A stretch of 64,000 bases of DNA, from the NCBI RefSeq assembly GCF_035762065.1, contig NZ_DASTPW010000002.1, positions 124,001-188,000 of the forward strand, read 5' to 3'. This document shows positions 50,250 through 58,116 of this stretch, piece by piece. The DNA comes from Methylibium sp035762065 (lineage in GTDB: Bacteria; Pseudomonadota; Gammaproteobacteria; Burkholderiales; Burkholderiaceae_C). The notes beneath the pieces were generated by a model, which did not search any database, was not told the origin of the DNA, and saw nothing but the letters and a program-made list of their open reading frames with translations. Made by a program: the position numbers and the translations under genes. Every line of letters starts with the position of its first letter. Position 1 is the stretch's first letter.

Positions 50250-50278
50250 AATCTAGGCCGAGCCTCGGGGCGTGTCAA
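50250..50278 (-). promoter_or_regulatory. bchF promoter, predicted leaderless
   Basis: On the minus strand TTGACA (50278-50273), a 17-bp spacer, and TAGATT (50255-50250) form a good sigma70-type promoter. The ATG begins 7 bases after the -10, so the transcript should start at or within a base or two of the start codon. The -35 is the end of a PpsR-like palindrome. Confidence 0.6.
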
Positions 50279-50306
50279 TTGGAATTGACGTACATCAAAC
50301 TTGACA
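50273..50306. promoter_or_regulatory. Tandem PpsR/CrtJ-like operators between bchF and ppaA
   Basis: Two 18-bp boxes of the form TGT-N12-ACG lie head to head and share two bases: box 1 at 50273-50290 on the plus strand, box 2 at 50289-50306 on the minus strand. The established consensus for PpsR/CrtJ is TGT-N12-ACA, so each has one change at the last base. Box 1 covers the -35 of bchF and of the divergent ppaA promoter. ppsR itself lies 1.2 kb away. Confidence 0.6.
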
Positions 50307-50313
50307 CTAGGCT
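50285..50313 (+). promoter_or_regulatory. Candidate ppaA promoter
   Basis: TTGACG (50285-50290), a 17-bp spacer, TAGGCT (50308-50313). The -35 is the end of box 1. Transcription would start near 50320. The leader to the chosen ppaA start (50529) is about 209 bases and contains a GGCGGGG/CCCCGCC inverted repeat at 50485-50499. The 50243-50528 gap holds no other gene. Confidence 0.4.
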
Positions 50314-50528
50314 CCTCGCAGAGTCGAGCCTTTGCGCGCGGGTTTGCAAGGGCTTGACGCACCTTTCATCACGCAACCAAAGTGGGAGCGCGAATGGGAA
50401 ACCGTGCCGGCTTCGAAGCTCTCGGTCCTGAGTTCGCCCAGCGTGAAGCTGGCGGCCGGTGGGTGAGCGAGACCTCGTGGAAATGGCGGGGCCCCCGCCA
50501 AGAGCAGTACTTCGAGAGGAGGGGCCCG

Positions 50529-51458
50529 ATGGCGAACAGGCCGCACGACGGTCGGCAGTCCGACACGAGCGCGGCGGAGCGCTACGCGCGGGAGTCATGG
50601 GACGGCGGGTCCAAGATCGGCGGCACAGGCGGCCTCGCCGCCGGGCCGGAGCGGGCGGCGAGGCTCGACACGCCGGCCACCTGGCTGCTGCAGGCGATCC
50701 AGACCGAGATCATTCCGCGCTTGATGCTGGCGCACCGCGAATCGCCGCTGCCTTCGCTCGCGGCGGGCGTCGCACGCCACGTCCCGGGACCGGACGACGT
50801 CGCGCTGCTCGCGAAGTTGGTGCTCGGGCGCGACCCGAACGAGGCCTCGGCGCATGTCGAACGGCTGCACGCCGAAGGCATGTCGCTCGAAATGATCTAC
50901 CTCGACCTGCTCGCGCCCACCGCCTGCCGTCTGGGCGAGCTGTGGGAATCCGACGACTGCGACTTCTCCGAGGTGACGATCGGCCTGTGGCGCCTGCAGC
51001 AGGTGATGCACCAGCTGAGCCCGGAATTCCTCGACCGCCCGCAACATGCGACGGCCGAGCACCGCGTGCTGCTGGCGCCGGCGCCGGGCTCGCAGCACAC
51101 CTTCGGCCTGCACATGGTCGCGGAATTCTTCCGGCGCGCCGGCTGGAAGGTGCTCGACCATGCCGAGTGCAACGACGAGCAACTGCGCCGCACCGTGGGC
51201 GGTGAGTGGTTCGACGTGATAGGGCTGTCGGTCGGCAGCGAAGTGCATATCGAAGGGTTGGCCGCGGTTATCCTCGACTTGCGTCGGCTCTCGGCGAATC
51301 CCGCGCTCGTCGTGATGGTCGGCGGGCCCCTGTTGGTCAAGCATCCGGAACTGCTCGCGCGCCTGGGTGCCGACGCCACGGCCCGCGACGCGCCGCACGC
51401 GGTAGCCCAGGCCCAAGACCTGCTCGCCAGCCGCGGGCAAGCTCAGGCGCGCGGATGA
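50529..51458 (+). CDS. ppaA: PpaA/AerR-family B12-binding photosynthesis regulator
   Basis: A 309-residue anti-repressor-type regulator. After a variable N-terminus lies a helical domain (EIIPRLMLAHRES ... MSLEMIYLDLLAPTACRLGELWESDDCDFSEVTIGLWRLQQVMH) and a Rossmann-like cobalamin domain with SQHTFGLHMVAEFFRRAGWKV; His190 is a candidate axial ligand. In Rhodobacter such proteins oppose CrtJ/PpsR. The ATG at 50529 has AGGAGG six bases upstream; an ATG at 50394 with GGGAG would add 45 residues. ppsR follows after 79 bases. Confidence 0.88.
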   Translation: MANRPHDGRQSDTSAAERYARESWDGGSKIGGTGGLAAGPERAARLDTPATWLLQAIQTEIIPRLMLAHRESPLPSLAAGVARHVPGPDDVALLAKLVLGRDPNEASAHVERLHAEGMSLEMIYLDLLAPTACRLGELWESDDCDFSEVTIGLWRLQQVMHQLSPEFLDRPQHATAEHRVLLAPAPGSQHTFGLHMVAEFFRRAGWKVLDHAECNDEQLRRTVGGEWFDVIGLSVGSEVHIEGLAAVILDLRRLSANPALVVMVGGPLLVKHPELLARLGADATARDAPHAVAQAQDLLASRGQAQARG

Positions 51459-51537
51459 CACGGGCGCCGACGGACCCTCCCGCGAATCCCTTCAAAGCAG
51501 TCGTCGAAGCTTCGCTCGCTTGATCCGGAAGACTTCG

Positions 51538-52995
51538 GTGAAACACTCAGAAGCGCCGCGGCACCTGCTGGCCGGCCTCGATGCCAAGGCCACCGCCTCC
51601 TTGCTCGCCGTCGCCTCCGACCTTGCCTTGGTGCTCGATGCGGACGGCGTGATCCGCGACGTTTCGGTCGGCGCCGAAGACCTGCAGGACGCGAGCTGCG
51701 CCGACTGGGTCGGCCGCCGCTGGAGCGAAACCGTCACCGTCGAGAGCCGCCCCAAGGTCGCTGCGCTGCTCGAGGAGGCCGGCGCCTCGAAGGCCGAGGC
51801 CGCGCGCAAGTGGCGCCACATCAACCACGCACAGGGCACCGGGCCCGACCTGCCGCTGTTGTATTCGGCGATCCGCGTCGGCGGCAACGGCCAGGTGGTG
51901 GCCTTCGGCCGCGACCTGCGCGCGAACTCGTCGCTGCAGATCCGGCTCGTCGAAGCGCAGCAGGCGATGGAGCGCGACTACCTGCGGCTGCGCCAGATGG
52001 AGACACGCTACCGGCACCTGTTCCAGCAGGTGCGCGAGGCGATCGTGATCGTCGCGGCCGAGACGCTGAAGATCGTCGAGCTGAACCCGGCCGCCGAGCA
52101 ACTGCTCGGCAAGGAGGCGGGCACGCTGGTCGGCCGCTCGATCGCCGAAGGATTCGGCGTCGCGGCGCGTGATCGCGTTGCCGCGCTGCTCGGCGGCGTG
52201 CGCCTGTCGGGCAAGGCCGACCACGCGATGGACGCCGAGCTCGACAACGGCATGCCGGTGGAAGTCGCGGCCTCGCTGTTCCGCCAGTCCGAAGGCTCGA
52301 TGCTGCTGGTGCGCCTCACGCCGCCCGCGGCCAAGACGCTGCGCGTGGTCGGCGGCCTCGCCGCGCCGCGCCAGGCGGCGCCGAACGAATCGGCGGCATC
52401 GCTGCTGCAGCTGGTCGAGCGCATGCCCGACGGCTTCGTGGTGACCGATCCACACGGCATGGTGCTGGCGGCGAACAGTTCGTTCATCGAGATGACGCAG
52501 CTCGCGACGCGCGACCTGGTCGTCGGCCAGCCGCTCGCGCGCTGGCTCGGGCGCTCCGAAGTCGATCTCGGCGTGCTGCTGTCCAACCTGAAGCAGCACG
52601 GTGCGCTGCGCTTGTTCGCGACGCGGGTGCGCGGGGCCTACGGCGTCGATGTCGACGTCGAGATCTCGGCCGCATCGGTCGCCGGCGGCGAGCACCCCTG
52701 CCTCGGCTTCACCGTGCGCGATGTCGGCCGCCGGCTGAACCCCGACGCGCTCAAGCGCCGCGAACTGCCGCGCTCGGCCTCGCAGCTGATCGAGCTGGTC
52801 GGCCGCGTGCCGCTGAAGGACATCGTCAGCGAAACCACCGACCTGATCGAGCAGATGTGCATCGAAGCCGCGCTCGAGCTGACGCAGGACAACCGCGCGT
52901 CGGCCTCCGAGATGCTCGGCCTTTCGCGCCAGAGCCTGTACGTGAAGTTGAGACGCTATGGGCTCGGCGACCTGGGCACCGAGGGCGGCAAGTAA
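51538..52995 (+). CDS. ppsR: Photosynthesis gene repressor PpsR/CrtJ
   Basis: A 485-residue regulator. Visible parts are an N-terminal PAS-like domain (residues about 20-130), a helical linker, two further PAS domains (VREAIVIVAAETLKIVELNPAAEQLLG; LVERMPDGFVVTDPHGMVLAANSSFIEMTQL) and a C-terminal FIS-type helix-turn-helix (NRASASEMLGLSRQSLYVKLRRYGL). Cys441 lies at the HTH, matching the redox-active Cys of the Rhodobacter protein. GTG at 51538 has GGAAG six bases upstream; a TTG 18 bases earlier is possible. It represses bch, crt and puc genes under oxygen. Confidence 0.93.
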   Translation: MKHSEAPRHLLAGLDAKATASLLAVASDLALVLDADGVIRDVSVGAEDLQDASCADWVGRRWSETVTVESRPKVAALLEEAGASKAEAARKWRHINHAQGTGPDLPLLYSAIRVGGNGQVVAFGRDLRANSSLQIRLVEAQQAMERDYLRLRQMETRYRHLFQQVREAIVIVAAETLKIVELNPAAEQLLGKEAGTLVGRSIAEGFGVAARDRVAALLGGVRLSGKADHAMDAELDNGMPVEVAASLFRQSEGSMLLVRLTPPAAKTLRVVGGLAAPRQAAPNESAASLLQLVERMPDGFVVTDPHGMVLAANSSFIEMTQLATRDLVVGQPLARWLGRSEVDLGVLLSNLKQHGALRLFATRVRGAYGVDVDVEISAASVAGGEHPCLGFTVRDVGRRLNPDALKRRELPRSASQLIELVGRVPLKDIVSETTDLIEQMCIEAALELTQDNRASASEMLGLSRQSLYVKLRRYGLGDLGTEGGK

Positions 52996-53767
52996 AGCTT
53001 GCGCTGCGGTCGCGCCGGCGTTGACGCGCGCGGCGCCGGCCGGCGCTTCCGTCGCCCGCGCCGGCGCCGGCCATGACGCCGTCGCCCGGGAAACCGCGCT
53101 CGTGCTGTTGCTGCAGATGAAGCGCAGCGCCCGCCTGTGGGGTGCGCTGCGGCTCGTCGTCGGCCGCTTCGCGTTGCGGCGCGTGCCGGGCCTCGCGTTC
53201 TTCAAGGTCCTCGGCAGCGGCCACGAAGGCGGCTTCGGTCTGCGGCCCAGCGCCGACCGGCTCGGGCTCTTCGCCTTGTTCGCCGACGAGGCCGCCGCCG
53301 ATCGCTTCGTCGCCGCAAGCCCGGTGATGCAGGCCTGGGCCGCGCATGCGCGCGAATGCGCCTGGCTCAAGCTCGCCTGCTGCTCGGCGCGCGGCGCCTG
53401 GGCCGGGCGGGCGCTCGTGGTGCGGGGCGAGCCGCCCGCCGACGGCCCGATCGCGGTGCTGACGCGTGCCTCGATCCGCCCGCGCAGCGCCTTCGCGTTC
53501 TGGCGGCTCTCGCCGGCCGCCGAGCACGCGCTGATCGACACCCCCGGCTGCCGGCTCGCCACCGGCCTCGGCGAAGCGCCGCTGCTGCGACAGGCGACCT
53601 TCAGCGTCTGGCGGGATGCCGCGAGCGTCGAGGCCTATGCGCGGCACGGCCCCCATCTCGCCGCCGCGCGTGCCGCCTACCAGCACGGCTGGTTCGCCGA
53701 ATCGTTGTTCGCGCGCTTCGTCGTGCTCGATCAAGGCGGCCGGTGGAAAGGGCGCGACCTTGGCTGA
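52958..53767 (+). CDS. crtA: Spheroidene monooxygenase
   Basis: Up to 269 residues; adds a keto group to spheroidene to give spheroidenone under oxygen. Family residues start near residue 48 (ALVLLLQMKRSARLWGALRLVVGRFALRRVPGLAFFKVLGSGHEGGFGLRP) and continue with LTRASIRPRSAFAFWR and HGWFAESLFARFVVLDQGG. The start is uncertain: ATG 52958 overlaps ppsR by 38 bases, while TTG 53021 gives no overlap. The first 45 residues are Ala-rich and not conserved. Confidence 0.87.
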   Translation: MGSATWAPRAASKACAAVAPALTRAAPAGASVARAGAGHDAVARETALVLLLQMKRSARLWGALRLVVGRFALRRVPGLAFFKVLGSGHEGGFGLRPSADRLGLFALFADEAAADRFVAASPVMQAWAAHARECAWLKLACCSARGAWAGRALVVRGEPPADGPIAVLTRASIRPRSAFAFWRLSPAAEHALIDTPGCRLATGLGEAPLLRQATFSVWRDAASVEAYARHGPHLAAARAAYQHGWFAESLFARFVVLDQGGRWKGRDLG

Positions 53768-55364
53768 TGGCCCCGTGCAACGCGCATACCCGGCCGAGCG
53801 CCACGTGCTTGTGATCGGCGCGGGCATTGGCGGCCTCGCCGCCGCGCTGCGGCTTGCATCGCGCGGGGTGAAGGTCACGGTGGTCGAACGCGCCGCGGCG
53901 CCGGGCGGCAAGCTGCGGCAGGTCGGCCCCGGCATCGATGCGGGGCCGACGGTCTTCACGATGCGCTGGGTCTTCGACGAGCTGTTCGACGCGGCCGGCC
54001 TGCGCTTCGAAGATCGTGTCGGGCTGACGCCGCTCGGCGTGCTCGCGCGCCACGCCTGGCGCAGCGGCGCCCGGCTCGATCTGCATGCCGACCGCGCGTG
54101 CTCAGCGGCGGCGATCGAAGCCTTCGCCGGCGCCGACGAGGCAGGCCGCTTCCTCGGCTTTTGCGCGCAGGCCGAGCGCGTGCTGCGTGCGCTCGAAGGG
54201 CCGTACATCCGCGCCGGCCGGCCCAGCGTCGCAAGCCTCGGAGCCGGCCTGGGCCCGCGCGGGCTCGGCGCGCTCGCGAGCCTCGGGCCGCTGCGCAGCC
54301 TCTGGTCCTCGCTCGCGCGCCATTTCCGCGATCCGCGCCTGCAGCAGCTGTTCGGTCGCTACGCCACTTACTGCGGCTCGTCGCCGTTCGAGGCGCCGGC
54401 CACGCTGATGCTGATCGCGCAGGTCGAGATGGACGGCGTCTGGAGCGTCGCCGGCGGCATGCATGCGCTCGCGCTGGCGACGATGCGTGCGGCCGAGGAG
54501 CGCGGCGCGCGCTTCGTGTTCGGGCACGAGGCGACGCAGCTGGTCGTGCGCGACGGCCGCGCCGTCGGCGTGCGCGTTGCACCGGTCGGCGAGGGCGCCC
54601 GGGCTCGCACGATCGACGCTGATGCCGTCGTCTTCAACGGCGACACGGCCGCGCTCGCCGCCGGGCGGCTCGGCGCCGAGGCCGCGCGCGCGGTCCCGGC
54701 CGCGGCCCGCGCGCGCTCGCTGTCGGCGCTGACCTGGTGCCTGCAGGCGCGCACCGCCGGCTTCCCGCTCGCGCGCCATACCGTCTTCTTCGACGACGAC
54801 TACGCCAGCGAATTCGACGACGTATTCCACCGTGGCCGGCTGCCGCGCCGCGGCACCGTCTACGTCTGCGCGCAGGACCGGCTCGGCGACGAAGCCCCCG
54901 AAGGTCCCGAGCGCCTGCTGATGCTCGTCAATGCCCCCGCGCTCGGCGACCGCGGCGCACCCACCGAGATGGAGATCGACGCATGCGAGAAGGACCGCCT
55001 GGCTTTCCTGTCGGACTGTGGTCTGCGGATCGAGCCCTCGATCTCGACGACGCGCACCGGCCCGATCCAGTTCGAAGCGTTGTTCCCGGCGACCGGCGGG
55101 GCGCTCTATGGCCGGCCCTCGCACGGGTCGATCAACGGTTGGATGTCGCCGTTCCGGAGGCCGGGCGCGACGAGCCGCCTGCCGGGCTTGATGCTCGCGG
55201 GCGGCAGCGTCCATCCGGGCGCGGGCGTGCCGATGGCGGCGCTGTCCGGCCGCTGGGCGGCCGAGGCGACGATGGCGCACCTTGCTTCGATGCGCCGGTC
55301 GCGCCCGGCGGCTACCTCTGGTGGTACGTCGACGCACTCAGCGACGACGGCCGTCACGGACTGA
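53760..55364 (+). CDS. crtD: Hydroxyneurosporene (methoxyneurosporene) desaturase
   Basis: About 534 residues; introduces the C3,4 double bond in the spheroidene/spirilloxanthin route. The FAD-binding start VLVIGAGIGGLAAALRLASRG, GAPGGKLRQ-like APGGKLRQVG and the C-terminal GGSVHPGAGVPMAALSGRWAAE are characteristic of CrtI/CrtD enzymes. The start is either TTG 53760, with AAAGGG seven bases upstream, or GTG 53775; both overlap or abut crtA. The last 30 residues (SGGTSTHSATTAVTD end) read through the beginning of crtC and are probably not conserved. Confidence 0.9.
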   Translation: MADGPVQRAYPAERHVLVIGAGIGGLAAALRLASRGVKVTVVERAAAPGGKLRQVGPGIDAGPTVFTMRWVFDELFDAAGLRFEDRVGLTPLGVLARHAWRSGARLDLHADRACSAAAIEAFAGADEAGRFLGFCAQAERVLRALEGPYIRAGRPSVASLGAGLGPRGLGALASLGPLRSLWSSLARHFRDPRLQQLFGRYATYCGSSPFEAPATLMLIAQVEMDGVWSVAGGMHALALATMRAAEERGARFVFGHEATQLVVRDGRAVGVRVAPVGEGARARTIDADAVVFNGDTAALAAGRLGAEAARAVPAAARARSLSALTWCLQARTAGFPLARHTVFFDDDYASEFDDVFHRGRLPRRGTVYVCAQDRLGDEAPEGPERLLMLVNAPALGDRGAPTEMEIDACEKDRLAFLSDCGLRIEPSISTTRTGPIQFEALFPATGGALYGRPSHGSINGWMSPFRRPGATSRLPGLMLAGGSVHPGAGVPMAALSGRWAAEATMAHLASMRRSRPAATSGGTSTHSATTAVTD

Positions 55365-56254
55365 GCCTGATCGCCTTCGTCGGCAGCGTCTTCTCGCCGT
55401 ACTACGCCGCCGCGCGCGAGCGCGATCCGCAGCGCGATCCCGAGCGGCACGTCGCGCTCAACGTCGCGCTCTACGGCCCGGCCGGCCGGCGCTGGGCAAT
55501 GACCGAGCGCGGCCGGCGCGAACTGCAGCGCCAACGCCATGCGCTCGCGATCGGCCCGAGCAGCGCGCGCTGGAACGGCAGCGCGCTCGTCTTCGACATC
55601 GACGAAGTCGCGGTGCCGATCCCGCGCCGCTTGCGCGGCCAGGTGCGCGTGATGTTCGAAGCGCCCTGCGAGCACGTCACCGCGCTCGACGCCGGCGGTG
55701 CGCACCGCTGGGGGCCGATCGCGCCGTGCGCGCGCGTCGAGGTCGATCTCGCGAGTCCGGCGCAGCGCTGGTCGGGCCATGGCTACCTCGACTGCAACGA
55801 AGGCGACGAGCCGATCGACCGGCCCTTCCTCGCCTGGGACTGGTCACGCGCGGCGCTTCGAGACGGCGGCTGCGCGGTGCTGTATGACGTCCGGCACCGC
55901 TCGGCGCCGGGCAACGTCGAGCGCCGCGGTCGCGGGCGCAGCAGCGAGGTGCTGGCCTTGCGCTTCGATCGCCACGGCCGCGTCGAACCCTTCGCCGCCC
56001 CGCCGCGCCGGGAACTGCCGCGCAGCCTGTGGCGGCTCGCACGCAGCACGCGCTGCGACGACGACGGCAGCGGCTTCGAGCCGCGCGTGCTGCAGCGCCT
56101 GGAGGACGGCCCGTTCTACTCGCGCGAGCTCATCGCCTCGCGGCTGCTCGGCGAGGAGGTGCTCGCGGTGCACGAGAGCCTCGACGTGACCCGCCTCCTC
56201 GCGACCTCGACGCAATGGATGCTGCCGTGGCGCATGCCGCGGCGGGCCGGCTGA
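55253..56254 (+). CDS. crtC: Hydroxyneurosporene synthase (carotenoid 1,2-hydratase)
   Basis: Adds water to the end of neurosporene or lycopene. Family residues begin FDAPVAPGGYLWWYVDALSDDGRHGLSLIAFVGSVFSPYYA and continue with GHGYLDCNEGDEPIDRPFLAWDWSRA, ending ESLDVTRLLATSTQWMLPWRMPRRA. No ATG, GTG or TTG lies in frame between codon 54983 and the conserved start. The coordinate given uses a CTG at 55253, which would supply a normal-length N-terminus. Alternatives are a one-base loss or a -1 shift from an ATG in the crtD frame at 55272. It overlaps crtD by about 110 bases. Confidence 0.85.
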   Translation: MGGRGDDGAPCFDAPVAPGGYLWWYVDALSDDGRHGLSLIAFVGSVFSPYYAAARERDPQRDPERHVALNVALYGPAGRRWAMTERGRRELQRQRHALAIGPSSARWNGSALVFDIDEVAVPIPRRLRGQVRVMFEAPCEHVTALDAGGAHRWGPIAPCARVEVDLASPAQRWSGHGYLDCNEGDEPIDRPFLAWDWSRAALRDGGCAVLYDVRHRSAPGNVERRGRGRSSEVLALRFDRHGRVEPFAAPPRRELPRSLWRLARSTRCDDDGSGFEPRVLQRLEDGPFYSRELIASRLLGEEVLAVHESLDVTRLLATSTQWMLPWRMPRRAG

Positions 56255-56449
56255 TCAAGCGGTGCCGGCGGGCGGTTCGCCGTCGCGTTCCCCGTGCGCC
56301 GCCTGCGCTGCCTGTGCTTCGCGCGCCGCGTCCTCCTCGCGCGTGCGCCGCATGTCGCGCTTCAGCGTCACCGTCTGCCAGATGGCGAAGGCCACGAGCG
56401 CGACGACGGTCAGCCCCAGCTCGTAGACGATCGGGTTCGAGAAGTCCAT
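56255..56449 (-). CDS. 64-residue single-helix membrane protein
   Basis: One transmembrane helix (residues about 8-28, YELGLTVVALVAFAIWQTV), followed by a highly charged and then Ala/Glu-rich tail. Its stop directly abuts the crtC stop on the other strand (TGA|TCA). It starts 6 bases after the crtI stop with AAGGG upstream, so it is coupled to crtI. It is not recognised; membrane insertion near the carotenoid desaturase suggests an accessory role (inference). Confidence 0.6.
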   Translation of the reverse strand: MDFSNPIVYELGLTVVALVAFAIWQTVTLKRDMRRTREEDAAREAQAAQAAHGERDGEPPAGTA

Positions 56450-56455
56450 CGCCGC

Positions 56456-58018
56456 TCAACCCTTCGATGCGAACGCCGACACCGGCGGCAGCACCGATTC
56501 GAGCGCCTTCGCCGACGACAGCACGCCCGGCACGCCCGCACCTGGATGCGTGCTCGCGCCGACCATGAACAGGCCGTCGATGTCCTCGCTGCGGTTGTGC
56601 GGGCGGAACCAGGCGCTTTGCAGCAAGTGCGGCTCGAGCCCGAAAGCGGCGCCCTTGAGCGACAGCAGGCGATCGCGGAAGTCGAGCGGCGTGGTCACCC
56701 GCGACGTCGCGAGGTTGTCGCCCAGGCCGGGCAGCACGCTGTCTTCCAGCACCCGCTCGATGGCCTGCCGATACGGCTCGGCCTGCGCGCGCCAGTCGGT
56801 GCCGCTGTCGAGGTGCGGCACCGGCGCGAGCACGTAGAAGGCGTCGCAGCCGGGCGGCGCCATCGACGCATCGGTCGCGGTCGGGCGGTGCAGGTAGAGG
56901 CTGAAGTCTTCGGCGAGCCGGTGCTTGCGGAAGATGTCGTCGAGCAGGCCTTCGTAGCGCGGCCCGAGCAGCATCAGGTGATGCGGCACGTCCGGGTACT
57001 GCCGGCGCGTGCCGAAGTACCAGACGAACAGGCTCATCGAATAGCGGCCGGCGTCGATGCGGCGGTCGCTCCAGTGCCGGCGATGCTCGGGCGCGATCAG
57101 GCGGCGGTAGGTCCAGGCGGTGTCGGCGTTGCTGACGACGATGTCGGCCGCCAAGCGCGTGCCGTCGGCGAGCGTCACGCCCGTGGCCCTCGAGCGGCCG
57201 CCCTGCGGCTCGCAATCGATGCGCGCGACTTCGGCGTTGCAGCGGATCGCGACGCCGCGCGATTCGAGCAGCCGCGCCATCGCCCGCACGATCGCGCCGG
57301 TGCCGCCCATCGCGTAGTGCACGCCCCAGCGGCGCTCCAGCGACGCGATCAGGCTGTAGACGCAGGTCACGCCGAACGGGTTGCCGCCGATCAGCAGCGA
57401 CTGCAGCGTGAACACGGTGCGCAGCTTCGGGTCGCGGATGTGCGAGGCGACCATGCCGTGCAGGCTGCGCCAGGCGCGCATCCTCGTCATCGCGGGCACC
57501 GCGGCGAGCAGGTCGGCGAAGCTGTCGAAGGCCTTCGAACCGAGGTCCTCGAAGCCGAGCGCGTAGCAGCGTTCTGCCTCGGCGAGGAAGCGCTCGTAGC
57601 CTGCCACGTCGGCCGGGTTGAAGCGGGCGACTTCGGCGCGCATCGCCTGGGCGTCGCCGGTGTAGTCGAACCAGCTGCCGTCGGCGAAGCGGATCCGGTA
57701 GAACGGGCTGACGACGCGCAGCTCGACGTCGTCGGCGAAGCGCCGGCCGCACAGCGCCCACAGCTCGTCGAGCAGGAAGGGCGCGGTGATGATCGTCGGC
57801 CCGGCGTCGAAGGTGTAGCCGTCCTGCCGGTGCACGTAGGCTCGGCCGCCGGGGGCATCGAGCTTTTCCAGCACCGTGACGCGCCAGCCCAGCGCCGAGA
57901 GCCGGATCGCGGCGGCGAGCCCGCCGAAACCGCTGCCGATCACGACCGCATGCGGTCCGGCCGGCGCCGCGGGAGCGAAAGCCGCGCCGCGCGGCTCGGC
58001 GTTCAGGACCGCGGACAA
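56456..58018 (-). CDS. crtI: Phytoene desaturase
   Basis: About 520 residues; desaturates phytoene to neurosporene or lycopene. The FAD motif VVIGSGFGGLAAAIRLSALG, DAPGGRAYVHRQDGYTFDAGPTIITAP, and the C-terminal GASTHPGAGVPGVLSSAKALE are typical. The only usable start near the conserved region is TTG 58018; GGAG at 58030-58027 lies eight bases upstream. A 9-codon ORF with a stronger ribosome site overlaps the beginning (separate entry). The gene diverges from bchG. Confidence 0.93.
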   Translation of the reverse strand: MSAVLNAEPRGAAFAPAAPAGPHAVVIGSGFGGLAAAIRLSALGWRVTVLEKLDAPGGRAYVHRQDGYTFDAGPTIITAPFLLDELWALCGRRFADDVELRVVSPFYRIRFADGSWFDYTGDAQAMRAEVARFNPADVAGYERFLAEAERCYALGFEDLGSKAFDSFADLLAAVPAMTRMRAWRSLHGMVASHIRDPKLRTVFTLQSLLIGGNPFGVTCVYSLIASLERRWGVHYAMGGTGAIVRAMARLLESRGVAIRCNAEVARIDCEPQGGRSRATGVTLADGTRLAADIVVSNADTAWTYRRLIAPEHRRHWSDRRIDAGRYSMSLFVWYFGTRRQYPDVPHHLMLLGPRYEGLLDDIFRKHRLAEDFSLYLHRPTATDASMAPPGCDAFYVLAPVPHLDSGTDWRAQAEPYRQAIERVLEDSVLPGLGDNLATSRVTTPLDFRDRLLSLKGAAFGLEPHLLQSAWFRPHNRSEDIDGLFMVGASTHPGAGVPGVLSSAKALESVLPPVSAFASKG

Positions 58019-58032
58019 GCGCGTGGCTCCAT
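58003..58032 (-). other. Nine-codon leader ORF overlapping the crtI start
   Basis: ATG at 58032 follows GGAGGAG at good spacing. The frame encodes Met-Glu-Pro-Arg-Ala-Cys-Pro-Arg-Ser and stops at 58003, 15 bases inside crtI in another frame. It may be a leader peptide coupling to crtI, or it may mark a one-base error in the crtI start. Confidence 0.4.
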
Positions 58033-58068
58033 CAGGACTCCTCCGACAAGCTGGGACGACACGTTCAA

Positions 58069-58086
58069 TGTAAACCCAAGTTGACG
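58069..58086. promoter_or_regulatory. PpsR/CrtJ-like operator between crtI and bchG
   Basis: TGT (58069-58071), 12 bases, ACG (58084-58086), the same one-base variant of TGT-N12-ACA as in the bchF/ppaA region. The end of the box is the -35 of bchG. Confidence 0.6.
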
Positions 58087-58109
58087 CTCGATGAAGCGAG
58101 TCACAGAAT
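58081..58109 (+). promoter_or_regulatory. bchG promoter, predicted leaderless
   Basis: TTGACG (58081-58086), a 17-bp spacer, CAGAAT (58104-58109), then 7 bases to the ATG at 58117. The geometry is the same as at bchF. No ribosome site is present. Confidence 0.55.
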
Positions 58110-58116
58110 CGATCGC

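Noticed and set aside
54983..55260. Extended crtC from the ATG at 54983
   Set aside because: It would add about 100 residues that are an out-of-frame reading of crtD, with shadow-type composition.
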